Program-made: the position numbers and the translations under genes | The notes under the pieces: model-generated | What the model was told of the DNA's origin: nothing | Database searches by the model: none | The model's input: only the letters and a program-made list of their open reading frames with translations | In this document: positions 21,320 through 29,708 of the stretch, piece by piece | How the letters are laid out: every line of letters starts with the position of its first letter | Position numbering within the stretch: the first letter of the stretch is position 1 | Assembly: GCA_903970405.1 (NCBI GenBank) | Contig: CAJCIT010000011.1 | Location: 1-45,907 of the forward strand | Length of the DNA: 45,907 bases | Direction of reading: 5' to 3' | Source: Acidobacteriaceae bacterium | GTDB taxonomy: Bacteria; Acidobacteriota; Terriglobia; Bryobacterales; Bryobacteraceae

Positions 21320-23035
21320 TCACGCCTGGTAGACCGTGTTCCCGCCCACCGTTGTGCGGACGATTTGCAGATCCTTGATTTTCTCTGTTTTCACCGTGAA
21401 CAGATCGTCCGACAGCACCACAAAATCCGCCAGCTTACCCGGCGTAATCGACCCCTTGATCGCCTCTTCGTGCGAGTTGTAAGCGCCGTTGATTGTGTTC
21501 ACCCGCAGCGCCTCTTCCAAAGTAATCCGCTGGTTGGCGCCCCATGTCTGGCCATCCCATCCGGTCCGCGTGACCATTCCCTGCATGGCCATCCGCGGGT
21601 CGAACGGCCCCGGGCTGAAGTCTGAACCAGCCGCGGCCACGATCCCGGCATCCAGGAAAGAGCGATAGGCCATGCAGCGCTTCATCATCTCCTCGCCGTA
21701 GTATTTGAACTTATCGGAGTTGTAATACGCATAGGTTGTGAACGGGGCGGGTACGGCGCCGGCAGCCTTGATCCGACGCACCAGGCCGTCGTTAATCAGC
21801 GTGCAGTGCGTAATCTTCGGCCGCGCGTCGGCTCGCGGGAACAGCGTCTGCGCTTGCTCCATCGCCGTCAGCGCCATGTCGATCGCCACATCCCCATTGG
21901 CGTGGCAGTTCACCTGGATGCCTGCGCGGTGCACTCGCTCAACCCACGCGTTCAGATCGGCTTGCGTCTCCGTCACGTTGCCTTTATAGGGCGGCGTAAC
22001 TCCCGGATACGGTGTGCTCAGCGCCATTGTGCGCTCTGAAAACGACCCATCCACAGTGTGCTCCGAAGTGGCGCCGAACCTGATCCACTCGTCGCCGAAG
22101 CCGGTCTGGATGCCGGCGGCGATCATCGCCTCTAAGACCTTGCCGCTGGCCTCATAGCTCACCCGATGCTTCAGGTCTCCGCGCGCCCGCACTTGCTGCA
22201 ACGCCGAGAGATCGCCATCCTCGTGGTGAACGCTGGTCACGCCATAGCGGACAAACTGTTTCGAGATGTATGCCAGCCCCTCGCGGTCGCGTTGCGCCCG
22301 CTGTTCGGCGGTATACGCCGGCCGCCGGGCAACTCTGCTGAACGCAGCCCGAGCGCGGTCAGTCACCCGGCCGTTGAGGGCGCCGTCCGCGTCGCGATCG
22401 TAGGTTCCCCCGGGCGGATTTTGCGTGCCCTTATTGATGTCCGCCATCTCCAGCGCCTTGCTGTTATAGAACGACGTGTGGCCGCCGCGATGATGCACCG
22501 CCACAGGATGATCGCTCGACACTTTGTCCAGGTCGTGGACATTCAACAAGCGGTTGTCCTTCACCTTCGTGTCGTCGAAGAAATAGCCTTCCACCCAGTC
22601 GCCCGGCGGTGTCAGCGCCGCCTTCGCACGCAGCTTCTCGACGATGCTCGCGATGGTCACAAACTCAACCTCATAAGGGTTGCCGACCAGGACCTCATAA
22701 AGCAAGACGTCGCCGGGCGCATGATTATGGCAATCGATGAATCCGGGCACCACCGTCATCTGCTTCGCGTCGAAGGTCTGGGTGCTTTTGCCGATCAGCG
22801 CTTTCATCTCCAGGCTGCTTCCCACGGCGGTGAACCGGCCGCCTTTCACGGCGAACCCCTCTGCCTTCGGCGCGCGCGAATCCACCGTGTAGACCTTGGC
22901 ATTGAACACCACCAGATCGGCGTCCGAACCACCCTCAGCCGCTGCGCTGCCCGGCCGAGCGCCGCCCATAAGGGCAGCGATGCCGCCGCCGGTCAGGTTC
23001 ATGAATCCTCTCCGGCTGCTTCGGTGATTCACCAT
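21320..23035 (-). CDS. Tat-exported amidohydrolase (YtcJ-like)
   Basis: This 571-residue metal-dependent hydrolase of the amidohydrolase superfamily has a Tat signal with the twin arginine at residues 8-9 (SSRRGFMNL), so it is exported folded. Metal-site motifs are visible: FIDCHNH after the first beta segment, then VHHEDGD, CHANGD, ITHCTL and the C-terminal AAGSDFSPG. The layout matches the YtcJ-like subfamily, annotated from N-substituted formamide deformylase to general imidase-like hydrolases. The substrate is unknown. No partner gene adjoins it; the next gene, a peptidase, is divergent 128 bases away, so both may share a promoter region. Confidence 0.85.
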   Translation of the reverse strand: MVNHRSSRRGFMNLTGGGIAALMGGARPGSAAAEGGSDADLVVFNAKVYTVDSRAPKAEGFAVKGGRFTAVGSSLEMKALIGKSTQTFDAKQMTVVPGFIDCHNHAPGDVLLYEVLVGNPYEVEFVTIASIVEKLRAKAALTPPGDWVEGYFFDDTKVKDNRLLNVHDLDKVSSDHPVAVHHRGGHTSFYNSKALEMADINKGTQNPPGGTYDRDADGALNGRVTDRARAAFSRVARRPAYTAEQRAQRDREGLAYISKQFVRYGVTSVHHEDGDLSALQQVRARGDLKHRVSYEASGKVLEAMIAAGIQTGFGDEWIRFGATSEHTVDGSFSERTMALSTPYPGVTPPYKGNVTETQADLNAWVERVHRAGIQVNCHANGDVAIDMALTAMEQAQTLFPRADARPKITHCTLINDGLVRRIKAAGAVPAPFTTYAYYNSDKFKYYGEEMMKRCMAYRSFLDAGIVAAAGSDFSPGPFDPRMAMQGMVTRTGWDGQTWGANQRITLEEALRVNTINGAYNSHEEAIKGSITPGKLADFVVLSDDLFTVKTEKIKDLQIVRTTVGGNTVYQA

Positions 23036-23163
23036 CGCAAGTGATTCCTCATTCTGGCGTCATTCTGTCGTGCGGCGGCGCTTTCGAACCGCAATCGGCG
23101 CTAGCGTAACACAAGGGAGTCTCTGCTCTCCCGGGCGAATCATAACCCGCTACCATCATTGGA

Positions 23164-26079
23164 ATGCCGGCTAAGCTGACACTCTCCTTCTTGTTCATGA
23201 CCCTCCTTGCGTCCGCGCAATCGATTCCCACCCCGGAGTCCGTTCTTGGCCACAAGCCCGGCGACGATTTCTATCTCGCCAGTTACGACGAATCGCGCGA
23301 CTACTTCCGAAAGCTCGCCGCCGCTTCCGATCGCGTTAAGATCATCAGCGCCGGGAAGACCACGCGCGGGCTCGATTGGGAGATCGCCATCATTTCGTCG
23401 CCCCAGAATCTTGCGCAGCTCGACAAATACAAAGACATCTCGCGCCGTCTGGCCCAAGGCCGCGGCCTCACCGACGAATCCGCCAAGGCACTGGCCCGTG
23501 AAGGCAAAGCCATCGTCCACATTGACGGCGGGTTGCACTCAACCGAAGTCGCCGGCGCCCAGCAATCCATCGCCCTGGCCTACAAGCTCGCCTCGACGCA
23601 AGGCGATCCGGAAGTCGACGCCATCCTCGACAACGTGATTCTGATGCTTTGGCCCACGTTGAATCCGGACGGCCAGAACGAGGTGGTCAGTTGGTATCGC
23701 AAGAATCTCGGAACGCCCTACGAAGTGAGTCCGCTGCCCGATCTCTATCAGGAGTATGTCGGGCACGACAACAATCGAGACGGCTACATGAACAACATGC
23801 TCGAGTCGCGGGATGTCACGCGCATGGAGCTCGAATGGAACCCGGTCATCTTTTATTGCCATCATCAGACGGCGCCGTTCCCCACGCGCATTTTCATCCC
23901 TCCGTTCACGGAACCCATTTCGTCGAATATCAATCCGCTAATGGCCCGCTGGTTGAACGTGCTGGGAGTCGACATGGCGGCTTATCTGGATGAGCACGGC
24001 ATGCCCGGAGCGGTCCATCGCGTGGGCTTCGATAACTGGTATCCGGGTTTCCTCGACTTCACGCATATCTTTCGTAACAGCATTTCGTTCTTCACGGAAA
24101 CTGCGCTGTATCGCTACGCCACGCCGCATTTCTACACCGTCGACGAGTTCCCGAAAGACAAGCAGTTACTGATGTCCGAAATCTTCTATAGCAGTCCGTG
24201 GAAAGGCGGATGGTGGCGCCTGTCGGACGCCGTGCGCTACATGCTGGGCGGCTCCATGGCCGTGCTGGATACGACGGCCAAATACCGCGAAACGCTGCTT
24301 TACAACCGTTATCAGGCCGCGCGCGACAACATCCAGCGCTTCCAGAAAGAACCGCCGTTTGCGTATGTGATCCCGCGGGAGCAGCGCGATCTGCCCACCG
24401 CCGCCACGCTTGTGGAGAAGCTCTTACTCAATGGCATCGAAGTTCATCAGGCTGACCAGCCTTTCGCCGCCAACAGCCGCGAATACAAGAACGCCTGGGT
24501 CATCCTTATGGACCAGCCGTTTTCTCCGCTCGTGAAGGAGTTGCTTGAGGCCCAAGCGTATCCGGATATCCGCCAGTTCCCCGGCGGACCGCCCACGCGG
24601 CCCTATGATGTCGCCGGCTGGACGCTGCCCATGCAGATGGGCGTGGAGGTGGCCGCCGTGTCTCAGCCCCTAACCGCGTCGCAGCGGGAGGGCCTGCGGC
24701 GGATTGAGCAAGTCGTTCTTCCACCAGGCGCCGTCGAAGGGACCGGCGCGGCCTACGTCCTCAGCCGCCAGGCAAACGCGAGTTTCGCCGCCCTCAATGA
24801 CGCTCTTTCAAGCGGCAGCCAAGCCAGTTTTTCAAAGGGCGAGATCGCCACTCCCTCGGGTCCTGAAGCTGGCGCGATCGTCCTCTTCGGACTCGACCGC
24901 GAACGCATGGCGGACATCGCCCGCAAGCATTCCGTGAACGCGCTCGCCATTTCGAAACCGCCGCCGGACGCTCTCGCCACAAAGAAGCCGCGCGTGGGTC
25001 TTTATCGCTCCTGGACGGGCAACATCGATGAAGGCTGGACGCGTTGGATTCTCGAGAACTACGGCTTCGCGCCAGTCACACTGCGCAATGGCGACATTCA
25101 GGCCGGCCATTTGCGCGAACGCTTGGACGCCATCATCCTCCCCGATGCAGGTACGCGGCAGATCATGAACGGTTTCGCGCCAGGCACCATCCCGGGCGAG
25201 TACGCCGGCGGCCTGGGTGAGCCGGGCGCCGACTCGCTGCGCGCCTTCGTCCGCGCGGGCGGCACGCTGATTGCCTTCAACAACGCCTCCCTGATGGCTA
25301 TTGATAGCTTCAGCCTGCCTGTCGCCAACGTCCTCGATGGCCTTAGTAATGACGCCTTTTATTGCTCCGGCTCGCTGCTGCGCGTCGAGCTTCGCGACCC
25401 GAATCATCCGGCGGTGTGGGGATTGCCCCGCGAACCTATCGTGATGTTTGAAGGCGGACCGGCCTTTGAGACCAAGGCCGGCTTCCGCGGCGCGATTCTG
25501 GCGTCTTACCCGAAGGAACGGAATCCGCTCGCCAGCGGCTACTTGCTCCATCCCGAACGAGTACAGGGCAAGGCTGCGGCACTTGAAGTCTTCTATGGCG
25601 ACGGGCGCGTCTACCTGCTGGGTTTCCGGCCGCAATGGCGCGGCCAATCGCACGGAACCTACAAGTTCGTCTTCAATGCCATTTACGATTCGCCTGGTAT
25701 GAGCAAGCCGACCGCCTATCGGAAGCCGTCAGAATCGGCAAATTCCAGTCCGGACGCCTGGCGCGCCGCCGTCGCCAAGGTGAATGCCGAGTTGGCGAAG
25801 CTGCTGGAAGCGAACCGCGCTTACTTCGCGGCGAAGGGCCCGGCGGCCGTCGAGGCCCGCAACAAGCTGGTTGCGGCGGTGGATCAGTTCGAGAAGGATC
25901 GGGTCGCTGAACTCCAGGACGCGGCCATTGGCATGGACGACGTCACGCGACGCAAGGCGGCCGGCTACATTCGCGAATTGCGAGGTTTAGCGGTGGACTT
26001 GCGCACGAAGGAGTTTGAAAGCTCCGTGGATGTGGAAGGGCTCCTGGAGCGGTGCCGGCTGACTGGCTTGGAGCAGTAG
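23164..26079 (+). CDS. Secreted M14-family zinc carboxypeptidase
   Basis: This 971-residue exported peptidase has a signal peptide at residues 1-19 (ending LLASAQ). The M14 domain shows HSTE (zinc ligands H125 and E128), LNPDG at about 167-171 and DNNRDGY further on. The third zinc His is probably in FYCHHQ. Much of the C-terminal half looks like a glutamine-amidotransferase-like alpha/beta domain (about 610-840), with a helical C-terminal segment. Proteins of this size and plan are common in Acidobacteria. The role is probably scavenging of external peptides. The gene is divergent from the amidohydrolase gene. Confidence 0.87.
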   Translation: MPAKLTLSFLFMTLLASAQSIPTPESVLGHKPGDDFYLASYDESRDYFRKLAAASDRVKIISAGKTTRGLDWEIAIISSPQNLAQLDKYKDISRRLAQGRGLTDESAKALAREGKAIVHIDGGLHSTEVAGAQQSIALAYKLASTQGDPEVDAILDNVILMLWPTLNPDGQNEVVSWYRKNLGTPYEVSPLPDLYQEYVGHDNNRDGYMNNMLESRDVTRMELEWNPVIFYCHHQTAPFPTRIFIPPFTEPISSNINPLMARWLNVLGVDMAAYLDEHGMPGAVHRVGFDNWYPGFLDFTHIFRNSISFFTETALYRYATPHFYTVDEFPKDKQLLMSEIFYSSPWKGGWWRLSDAVRYMLGGSMAVLDTTAKYRETLLYNRYQAARDNIQRFQKEPPFAYVIPREQRDLPTAATLVEKLLLNGIEVHQADQPFAANSREYKNAWVILMDQPFSPLVKELLEAQAYPDIRQFPGGPPTRPYDVAGWTLPMQMGVEVAAVSQPLTASQREGLRRIEQVVLPPGAVEGTGAAYVLSRQANASFAALNDALSSGSQASFSKGEIATPSGPEAGAIVLFGLDRERMADIARKHSVNALAISKPPPDALATKKPRVGLYRSWTGNIDEGWTRWILENYGFAPVTLRNGDIQAGHLRERLDAIILPDAGTRQIMNGFAPGTIPGEYAGGLGEPGADSLRAFVRAGGTLIAFNNASLMAIDSFSLPVANVLDGLSNDAFYCSGSLLRVELRDPNHPAVWGLPREPIVMFEGGPAFETKAGFRGAILASYPKERNPLASGYLLHPERVQGKAAALEVFYGDGRVYLLGFRPQWRGQSHGTYKFVFNAIYDSPGMSKPTAYRKPSESANSSPDAWRAAVAKVNAELAKLLEANRAYFAAKGPAAVEARNKLVAAVDQFEKDRVAELQDAAIGMDDVTRRKAAGYIRELRGLAVDLRTKEFESSVDVEGLLERCRLTGLEQ

Positions 26080-26101
26080 GGTGCATGGCTATGACCAGTG
26101 G

Positions 26102-26139
26102 GCGTACATAACGTACGTACAGGGGCGAGCGTGATGTAC
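26102..26139 (+). promoter_or_regulatory. Palindromic elements before the toxin-antitoxin genes
   Basis: Overlapping self-complementary words (ACGTACGT at 26111-26118, GTACGTAC at 26113-26120) and further GTACA/GTACAT words at 26104-26109 and 26136-26140 lie just upstream of the antitoxin gene. VapBC-type operons are usually autorepressed through such palindromes. The exact operator is inferred. Confidence 0.35.
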
Positions 26140-26173
26140 ATTCAATGATATGATTCCTACGGAGGCCAACGCA

Positions 26174-26416
26174 ATGGAAGTCAACATCACTCGCTTCCGG
26201 TCGGAGTTGTTCGATCTGATGAATCGCGCCTTGAATGGCGAAGTGATTCACGTCACCCACAGGGGCGTCCTGGTTCGGCTCGTTCCAGAAGGATCCCATG
26301 ACCGATTGAGCCGGATCACCCCCCTTCAGGTCATCCACCCCACTGCCGGCGTCTCCGACGCAGCTTGGAAAGATGAAATGCGCGAAGCCTGGGAGCGTGA
26401 CTGGGCGGACCTGTGA
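26174..26416 (+). CDS. Phd/YefM-type antitoxin
   Basis: This 80-residue protein is the likely antitoxin for the PIN toxin that follows. The N-terminal half has the Phd/YefM fold pattern: VNITRFRSELFDLMNR, then a GEVIHVTHRGVLVRLVP strand pair that binds DNA. The C-terminal tail is rich in Trp, Asp and Arg and should wrap the toxin. GGAGG eight bases before the ATG at 26174 decides the start over the upstream ATG at 26150. Its TGA overlaps the toxin's GTG by four bases, so the two are translationally coupled. Confidence 0.82.
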   Translation: MEVNITRFRSELFDLMNRALNGEVIHVTHRGVLVRLVPEGSHDRLSRITPLQVIHPTAGVSDAAWKDEMREAWERDWADL

Positions 26417-26793
26417 TCTGCTATCTGGATACGAATGTCGCCGTCTGGCTGGCGCAAGGAAGTGTCGAGCGCCTCAGTAACGCTGGGCGTTCCAAGATCC
26501 AATCCTCCGAGCTGTTCATCTCGCCGATGGTGCTTATCGAGTTGGAGTACCTCTACGAAATCGGCCGCATCCTGCTGCCCGCGCGCGACCTTCAATCGAA
26601 GCTAGCGAGTGAGTTAGGTGTTTCGGTGTGCGCGCACGACTTCACCTCCATCGTGAGCGCCGCTCTGCAAGAGAAGTGGACGCGCGATCCCTTCGACCGC
26701 GTCATCGTTGCGCATGCCAAAGCCAATGGCCTGGCGCCGCTGATTTCGGCGGACGGTGAAATCAGGAAGAGCTATCCCAGGGCCGTGTGGTAA
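26413..26793 (+). CDS. vapC: PIN-domain toxin (VapC-like)
   Basis: This 126-residue PIN-domain ribonuclease is predicted to cleave tRNA or rRNA when freed from its antitoxin. Acidic metal-binding residues are in place: D6 in YLDTNV, a Glu in VLIELEYLYE, an Asp in RDPFDRVIVA, and a terminal Asp in ISADGE. It starts with a GTG inside the antitoxin's stop region (GTGA overlap). With the antitoxin it forms a classical addiction or stress module. It ends 31 bases before the convergent fabF gene. Confidence 0.85.
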   Translation: MICYLDTNVAVWLAQGSVERLSNAGRSKIQSSELFISPMVLIELEYLYEIGRILLPARDLQSKLASELGVSVCAHDFTSIVSAALQEKWTRDPFDRVIVAHAKANGLAPLISADGEIRKSYPRAVW

Positions 26794-26824
26794 CAGTTTG
26801 GTGAAGAACTCCCCCGATCCGCCA

Positions 26825-28066
26825 TTACTCTACAAACCGTTTGAAGATCAGGCAGCCATTGGTCCCGCCGAATCCAAAGCTGTTCGTCAGCGAATACTCG
26901 ATCTCCATCTTCCGCGCGGCCTTCGGAATGTAGTCCAAGTCGCAGCCTTCATCCGGATCGTCCAGGTTCATCGTCGGCGGGGCAATCTGATCGCGAATCG
27001 CCAGTGACACGATGCCCGCCTCAAAGCCGCCCGCGCCGCCCAGCAGGTGGCCGGTCATTGACTTCGTGGAACTCACGGCAAGTTTGTAAGCGTGATCGCC
27101 AAAGGCCCGCTTCACTGCGATAGTCTCCACGCGGTCGCCCACTTCGGTGGATGTGCCATGGGCGTTGATGTACTGCACCGCCGAAGGTTCAATCTTGGCG
27201 TCGCGCAGCGCATTCCGCATCACACGGTACGCGCCATCGCCATCGTCCGGCGGCGACGTGATGTGGTGCGCATCCGAACTCATGCCGTAACCCACCACCT
27301 CCGCAACAATTGGCGCGCCGCGGCCGCGGGCATGTTCCAACTCTTCCAGTATCAGAATGCCGGCGCCTTCGCCGACAACGAAACCGTCCCGCTGTTTATC
27401 CCACGGGCGCGATGCCTTCTCCGGCTCACCGTTCCGCGTCGATAGAGCCCGCATGGCCGCGAAGCCGCCCACAGCCATTGGCGTCACACAGGCTTCGCTG
27501 CCGCCGCAAATCATGATATCCGCATCGTCATGCTGGATCAGCCGGAACGAATCGCCGATGGAGTGCGCGCTGGTTGTGCACGCGGTGGCCGTGGCCGAGT
27601 TCGGCCCTTTTGCGGCGTACTTGATGGACACGTAGCCGCTGGCCAGGTTCACAATGCACGATGGAATGAAGAACGGCGACAGCCGGCTGGGCCCGCGCTC
27701 CAGCAGAATCTTGTGTTCGCGTTCTATGACCTCAAATCCACCGATGCCGCTGCCGATGTACACGCCGATACGTTCCTGGTCATACCCGCCAGGAGCGAGG
27801 TTCGCGTACTTCATGGCAAACTGGCTGCCCGCCATGGCGAACTGCATAAAACGGGCCATTTTCTTGACCTGTTTTTGCTCCACGTAGGCCAGTGGATTGA
27901 AGTTCTTTACTTCACCTGCGATGCGAGCTGAGTACTCAGTGGCGTCGAACTGCGTGATGGGTCCAATCCCGTTCTTTCCGCTCAGGATTGCCGACCAACA
28001 CTCTTCTGTTCCAGTGCCGACGGAGCAAATCAGACCGATTCCCGTGACGACAACTCTTCGCGGCAA
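26825..28066 (-). CDS. fabF: Beta-ketoacyl-ACP synthase II
   Basis: This condensing enzyme of type II fatty-acid synthesis extends acyl-ACP with malonyl-ACP in the cytoplasm. The Cys-His-His triad is C163 (ATACTTSAHS), H303 (NAHGTST) and H340 (SMTGHLLGGAGG). The 413-residue length and the final NSFGFGGTN motif are standard. The start is a TTG at 28066 with a GGGGAG upstream; the N-terminal VVVTGIGL begins directly after it. It follows acpP on the same strand after 64 bases, the usual acpP-fabF order. Confidence 0.96.
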   Translation of the reverse strand: MPRRVVVTGIGLICSVGTGTEECWSAILSGKNGIGPITQFDATEYSARIAGEVKNFNPLAYVEQKQVKKMARFMQFAMAGSQFAMKYANLAPGGYDQERIGVYIGSGIGGFEVIEREHKILLERGPSRLSPFFIPSCIVNLASGYVSIKYAAKGPNSATATACTTSAHSIGDSFRLIQHDDADIMICGGSEACVTPMAVGGFAAMRALSTRNGEPEKASRPWDKQRDGFVVGEGAGILILEELEHARGRGAPIVAEVVGYGMSSDAHHITSPPDDGDGAYRVMRNALRDAKIEPSAVQYINAHGTSTEVGDRVETIAVKRAFGDHAYKLAVSSTKSMTGHLLGGAGGFEAGIVSLAIRDQIAPPTMNLDDPDEGCDLDYIPKAARKMEIEYSLTNSFGFGGTNGCLIFKRFVE

Positions 28067-28130
28067 AAAATATTCTCCCCAACGCTATGGGCGTCAAACA
28101 TCTTTCAACACATCGGGCCCGCCGGCCTTC

Positions 28131-28367
28131 TTACTTCTTGGCTTTAGCGTCGATGTAGTCTACGGCCTGTTTGACGGTCTGGATCTTTTCCGCGTCTTCG
28201 TCCGGGATGTCAATGTCGAAGGCTTCTTCGAACGCCATCACCAGCTCGACAATATCCAACGAATCGGCGCCCAGATCATCCACAAACGACGCGCTGGCGT
28301 CGACTTGGCTCTCATCCACACCCAACTGCTCAACGATGATCTGCTTAACCTTCTGTTCAACCGGCAT
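28131..28367 (-). CDS. acpP: Acyl carrier protein
   Basis: This 78-residue acidic helical protein carries the growing acyl chain on phosphopantetheine attached to S36 in the DSLDIVEL motif. The ATG at 28367 is preferred over a TTG two codons upstream because it sits nine bases after GGAGG. It is directly followed by fabF. Its promoter lies in the region shared with the divergent esterase gene. Confidence 0.96.
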   Translation of the reverse strand: MPVEQKVKQIIVEQLGVDESQVDASASFVDDLGADSLDIVELVMAFEEAFDIDIPDEDAEKIQTVKQAVDYIDAKAKK

Positions 28368-28384
28368 TCCCAAAATCCTCCCTT

Positions 28385-28401
28385 AATTGCCCGGCGCAAT
28401 T
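28385..28401. promoter_or_regulatory. Short inverted repeat in acpP leader
   Basis: AATTGC at 28385-28390 and GCAATT at 28396-28401 form a perfect repeat around CCGGC, just upstream of the acpP ribosome binding site. It may be an operator or leader hairpin controlling the fatty-acid genes. It does not match the FapR consensus as I know it. Confidence 0.3.
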
Positions 28402-28690
28402 CAAAACCCCGGACTTCCCCGCTTCCTCAACGGACACCGCTGGAATCGCTTCCGGCATCACTTCACCCTACCTCACACGCAATTCATTATGGGGGAAGAG
28501 AAATGCGCCGTCGAGCGAATGCTCAAGAAACTGAAGCTTTGCTTCAGAGCGATCGATTCGAACGGTCCCTCGCGGAAGGAGCGGATCCCGCCGGGGCCAG
28601 CCTCAGTTTGAGCACGGTGCTTCATAGCATACAGCAAAGCGTTCGGGGCATAGCCGGGCTCGGGCCGAAAGTTAGAGTGGTAACAGATTC
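28402..28690. other. Divergent intergenic region between acpP and esterase gene
   Basis: No gene is supported. A plus-strand frame from 28503 has a purine-rich upstream sequence, but it would overlap the esterase gene by about 220 bases and shows no domain. The region should hold promoters for both directions. GTTAGAGTG just before the esterase ATG recurs near 29390, before the TonB-gene leader. Confidence 0.35.
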
Positions 28691-29401
28691 ATGCGCGTCA
28701 TTTACCTCCACGGTTTTGCCTCCAGCCCCGCTTCCCGCAAGGCGCGTTTCTTCGCCGCCAAGTTTGAATCCCTCGGCGTCGAATTTGCCGCCCCTGAGCT
28801 TGATGAAGGCGACTTTCGAAATCTGCGCATCTCGAGCCAGCTACGTCTGGTGGAATCGCTGCTGGAGCGGGGCGGTGCGTCAACACGCCCGGCGCAGGAA
28901 ACAATCTTGATGGGTTCCAGCCTCGGCGGCTACCTGGCCGCCCTATTGGCCGCGAGGCTTCCGCGAAGCACCCACCGCCTGATACTGCTCGCGCCGGCCT
29001 TCAATCTGTACCAACGTTGGACAACGGAACTTGGGCCTGAAAGCCTGGCGGCATGGGAAAACGCCGGTGAACTATCGGTCTATCACTACGGCGGCGGGTG
29101 TCAGGCGCCCATCGGTTACCAGTTCGTTGCGGAGGCCGCGCAGTATCAGCCGTTCCCTAGTTTTCAACAAGATGCGTTGATTTTTCATGGCGCGCTGGAC
29201 TCCGTCGTCCCCATTGCATTCTCCGAGACCTTCGCCGCCACCCATCCAAATATAAGATTGATCCGTCTACAGTCTGGGCACGAACTCACCGATGTTGTTG
29301 ATGAGATTTGGAAGGAGACTGAGGAGTTCTTGAGCAAACCATATGGTTCCTCGGCCGCGCCTTCGCGGGAACCAGATGGCGTTAAAAATGTTAGAGTGTA
29401 A
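28691..29401 (+). CDS. YqiA/YcfP-like alpha/beta-hydrolase (esterase)
   Basis: This 236-residue single-domain alpha/beta hydrolase begins with the strand and oxyanion motif IYLHGFASSP. The nucleophile is S77 in GSSLGG, the acid D170 in HGALDSVVP, and the His H197 in SGHELTD. This layout fits the UPF0227/YqiA family of small esterases acting on short acyl or thioester substrates. The true substrate is unknown. The start is the first ATG and is consistent with the fold beginning at residue 2. The C-terminal 20 residues are probably disordered. Confidence 0.82.
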   Translation: MRVIYLHGFASSPASRKARFFAAKFESLGVEFAAPELDEGDFRNLRISSQLRLVESLLERGGASTRPAQETILMGSSLGGYLAALLAARLPRSTHRLILLAPAFNLYQRWTTELGPESLAAWENAGELSVYHYGGGCQAPIGYQFVAEAAQYQPFPSFQQDALIFHGALDSVVPIAFSETFAATHPNIRLIRLQSGHELTDVVDEIWKETEEFLSKPYGSSAAPSREPDGVKNVRV

Positions 29402-29708
29402 TTGCAGGTGAGGCCCTTACGAAATGGCTGCAACGGCGGTTTTCAAAGAGGCGTCTCATCACTGAGCTACCAAAATTGGAACCTGCGTCGGTGGCATACG
29501 TCTTTAGCAAGCGATCAGAGCACTCAGAAAAGCTGTGTCTATTACCCCAAAGCCCGTAGGGTCGGAAGGTGTGAAAAAGTCGGAGTCTGACTCAGGCCCC
29601 CTGCAAGGGTCTCCTGGAAACGAAGGTCTCACGGGGGCGCTTCGGTCTGATGCGGCAATCTTTCACGCGTTCCCGGCTGCCATGGTGAACGAAAGAGGCT
29701 GGAACTAA
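29402..29708 (+). other. Long leader before the TonB-type gene
   Basis: This 307-base region has no supported gene. Stem-forming segments are visible: GAGT/ACTC around 29583-29593 and GCCCCC (29596-29601) with GGGGGC (29633-29638). A frame of eight codons, ATGGTGAACGAAAGAG onward, ends at TAA immediately before the GTG start of the next gene. It could be a structured 5' leader. No known riboswitch core was recognised. Confidence 0.3.

Noticed and set aside
22166..23044. 292-codon plus-strand frame over the amidohydrolase gene
   Set aside because: It is antisense to a gene with clear motifs and a Tat signal, and lacks a ribosome binding site or family resemblance.
24832..25653. 273-codon minus-strand frame inside the M14 peptidase gene
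   Set aside because: This is a shadow of codon bias in the peptidase gene, with no support of its own.
28503..28910. Plus-strand frame starting with MRRRANAQETEALL before the esterase gene
   Set aside because: It would overlap the esterase gene by about 220 bases, the sequence has no recognisable domain, and the later part reads as shadow.
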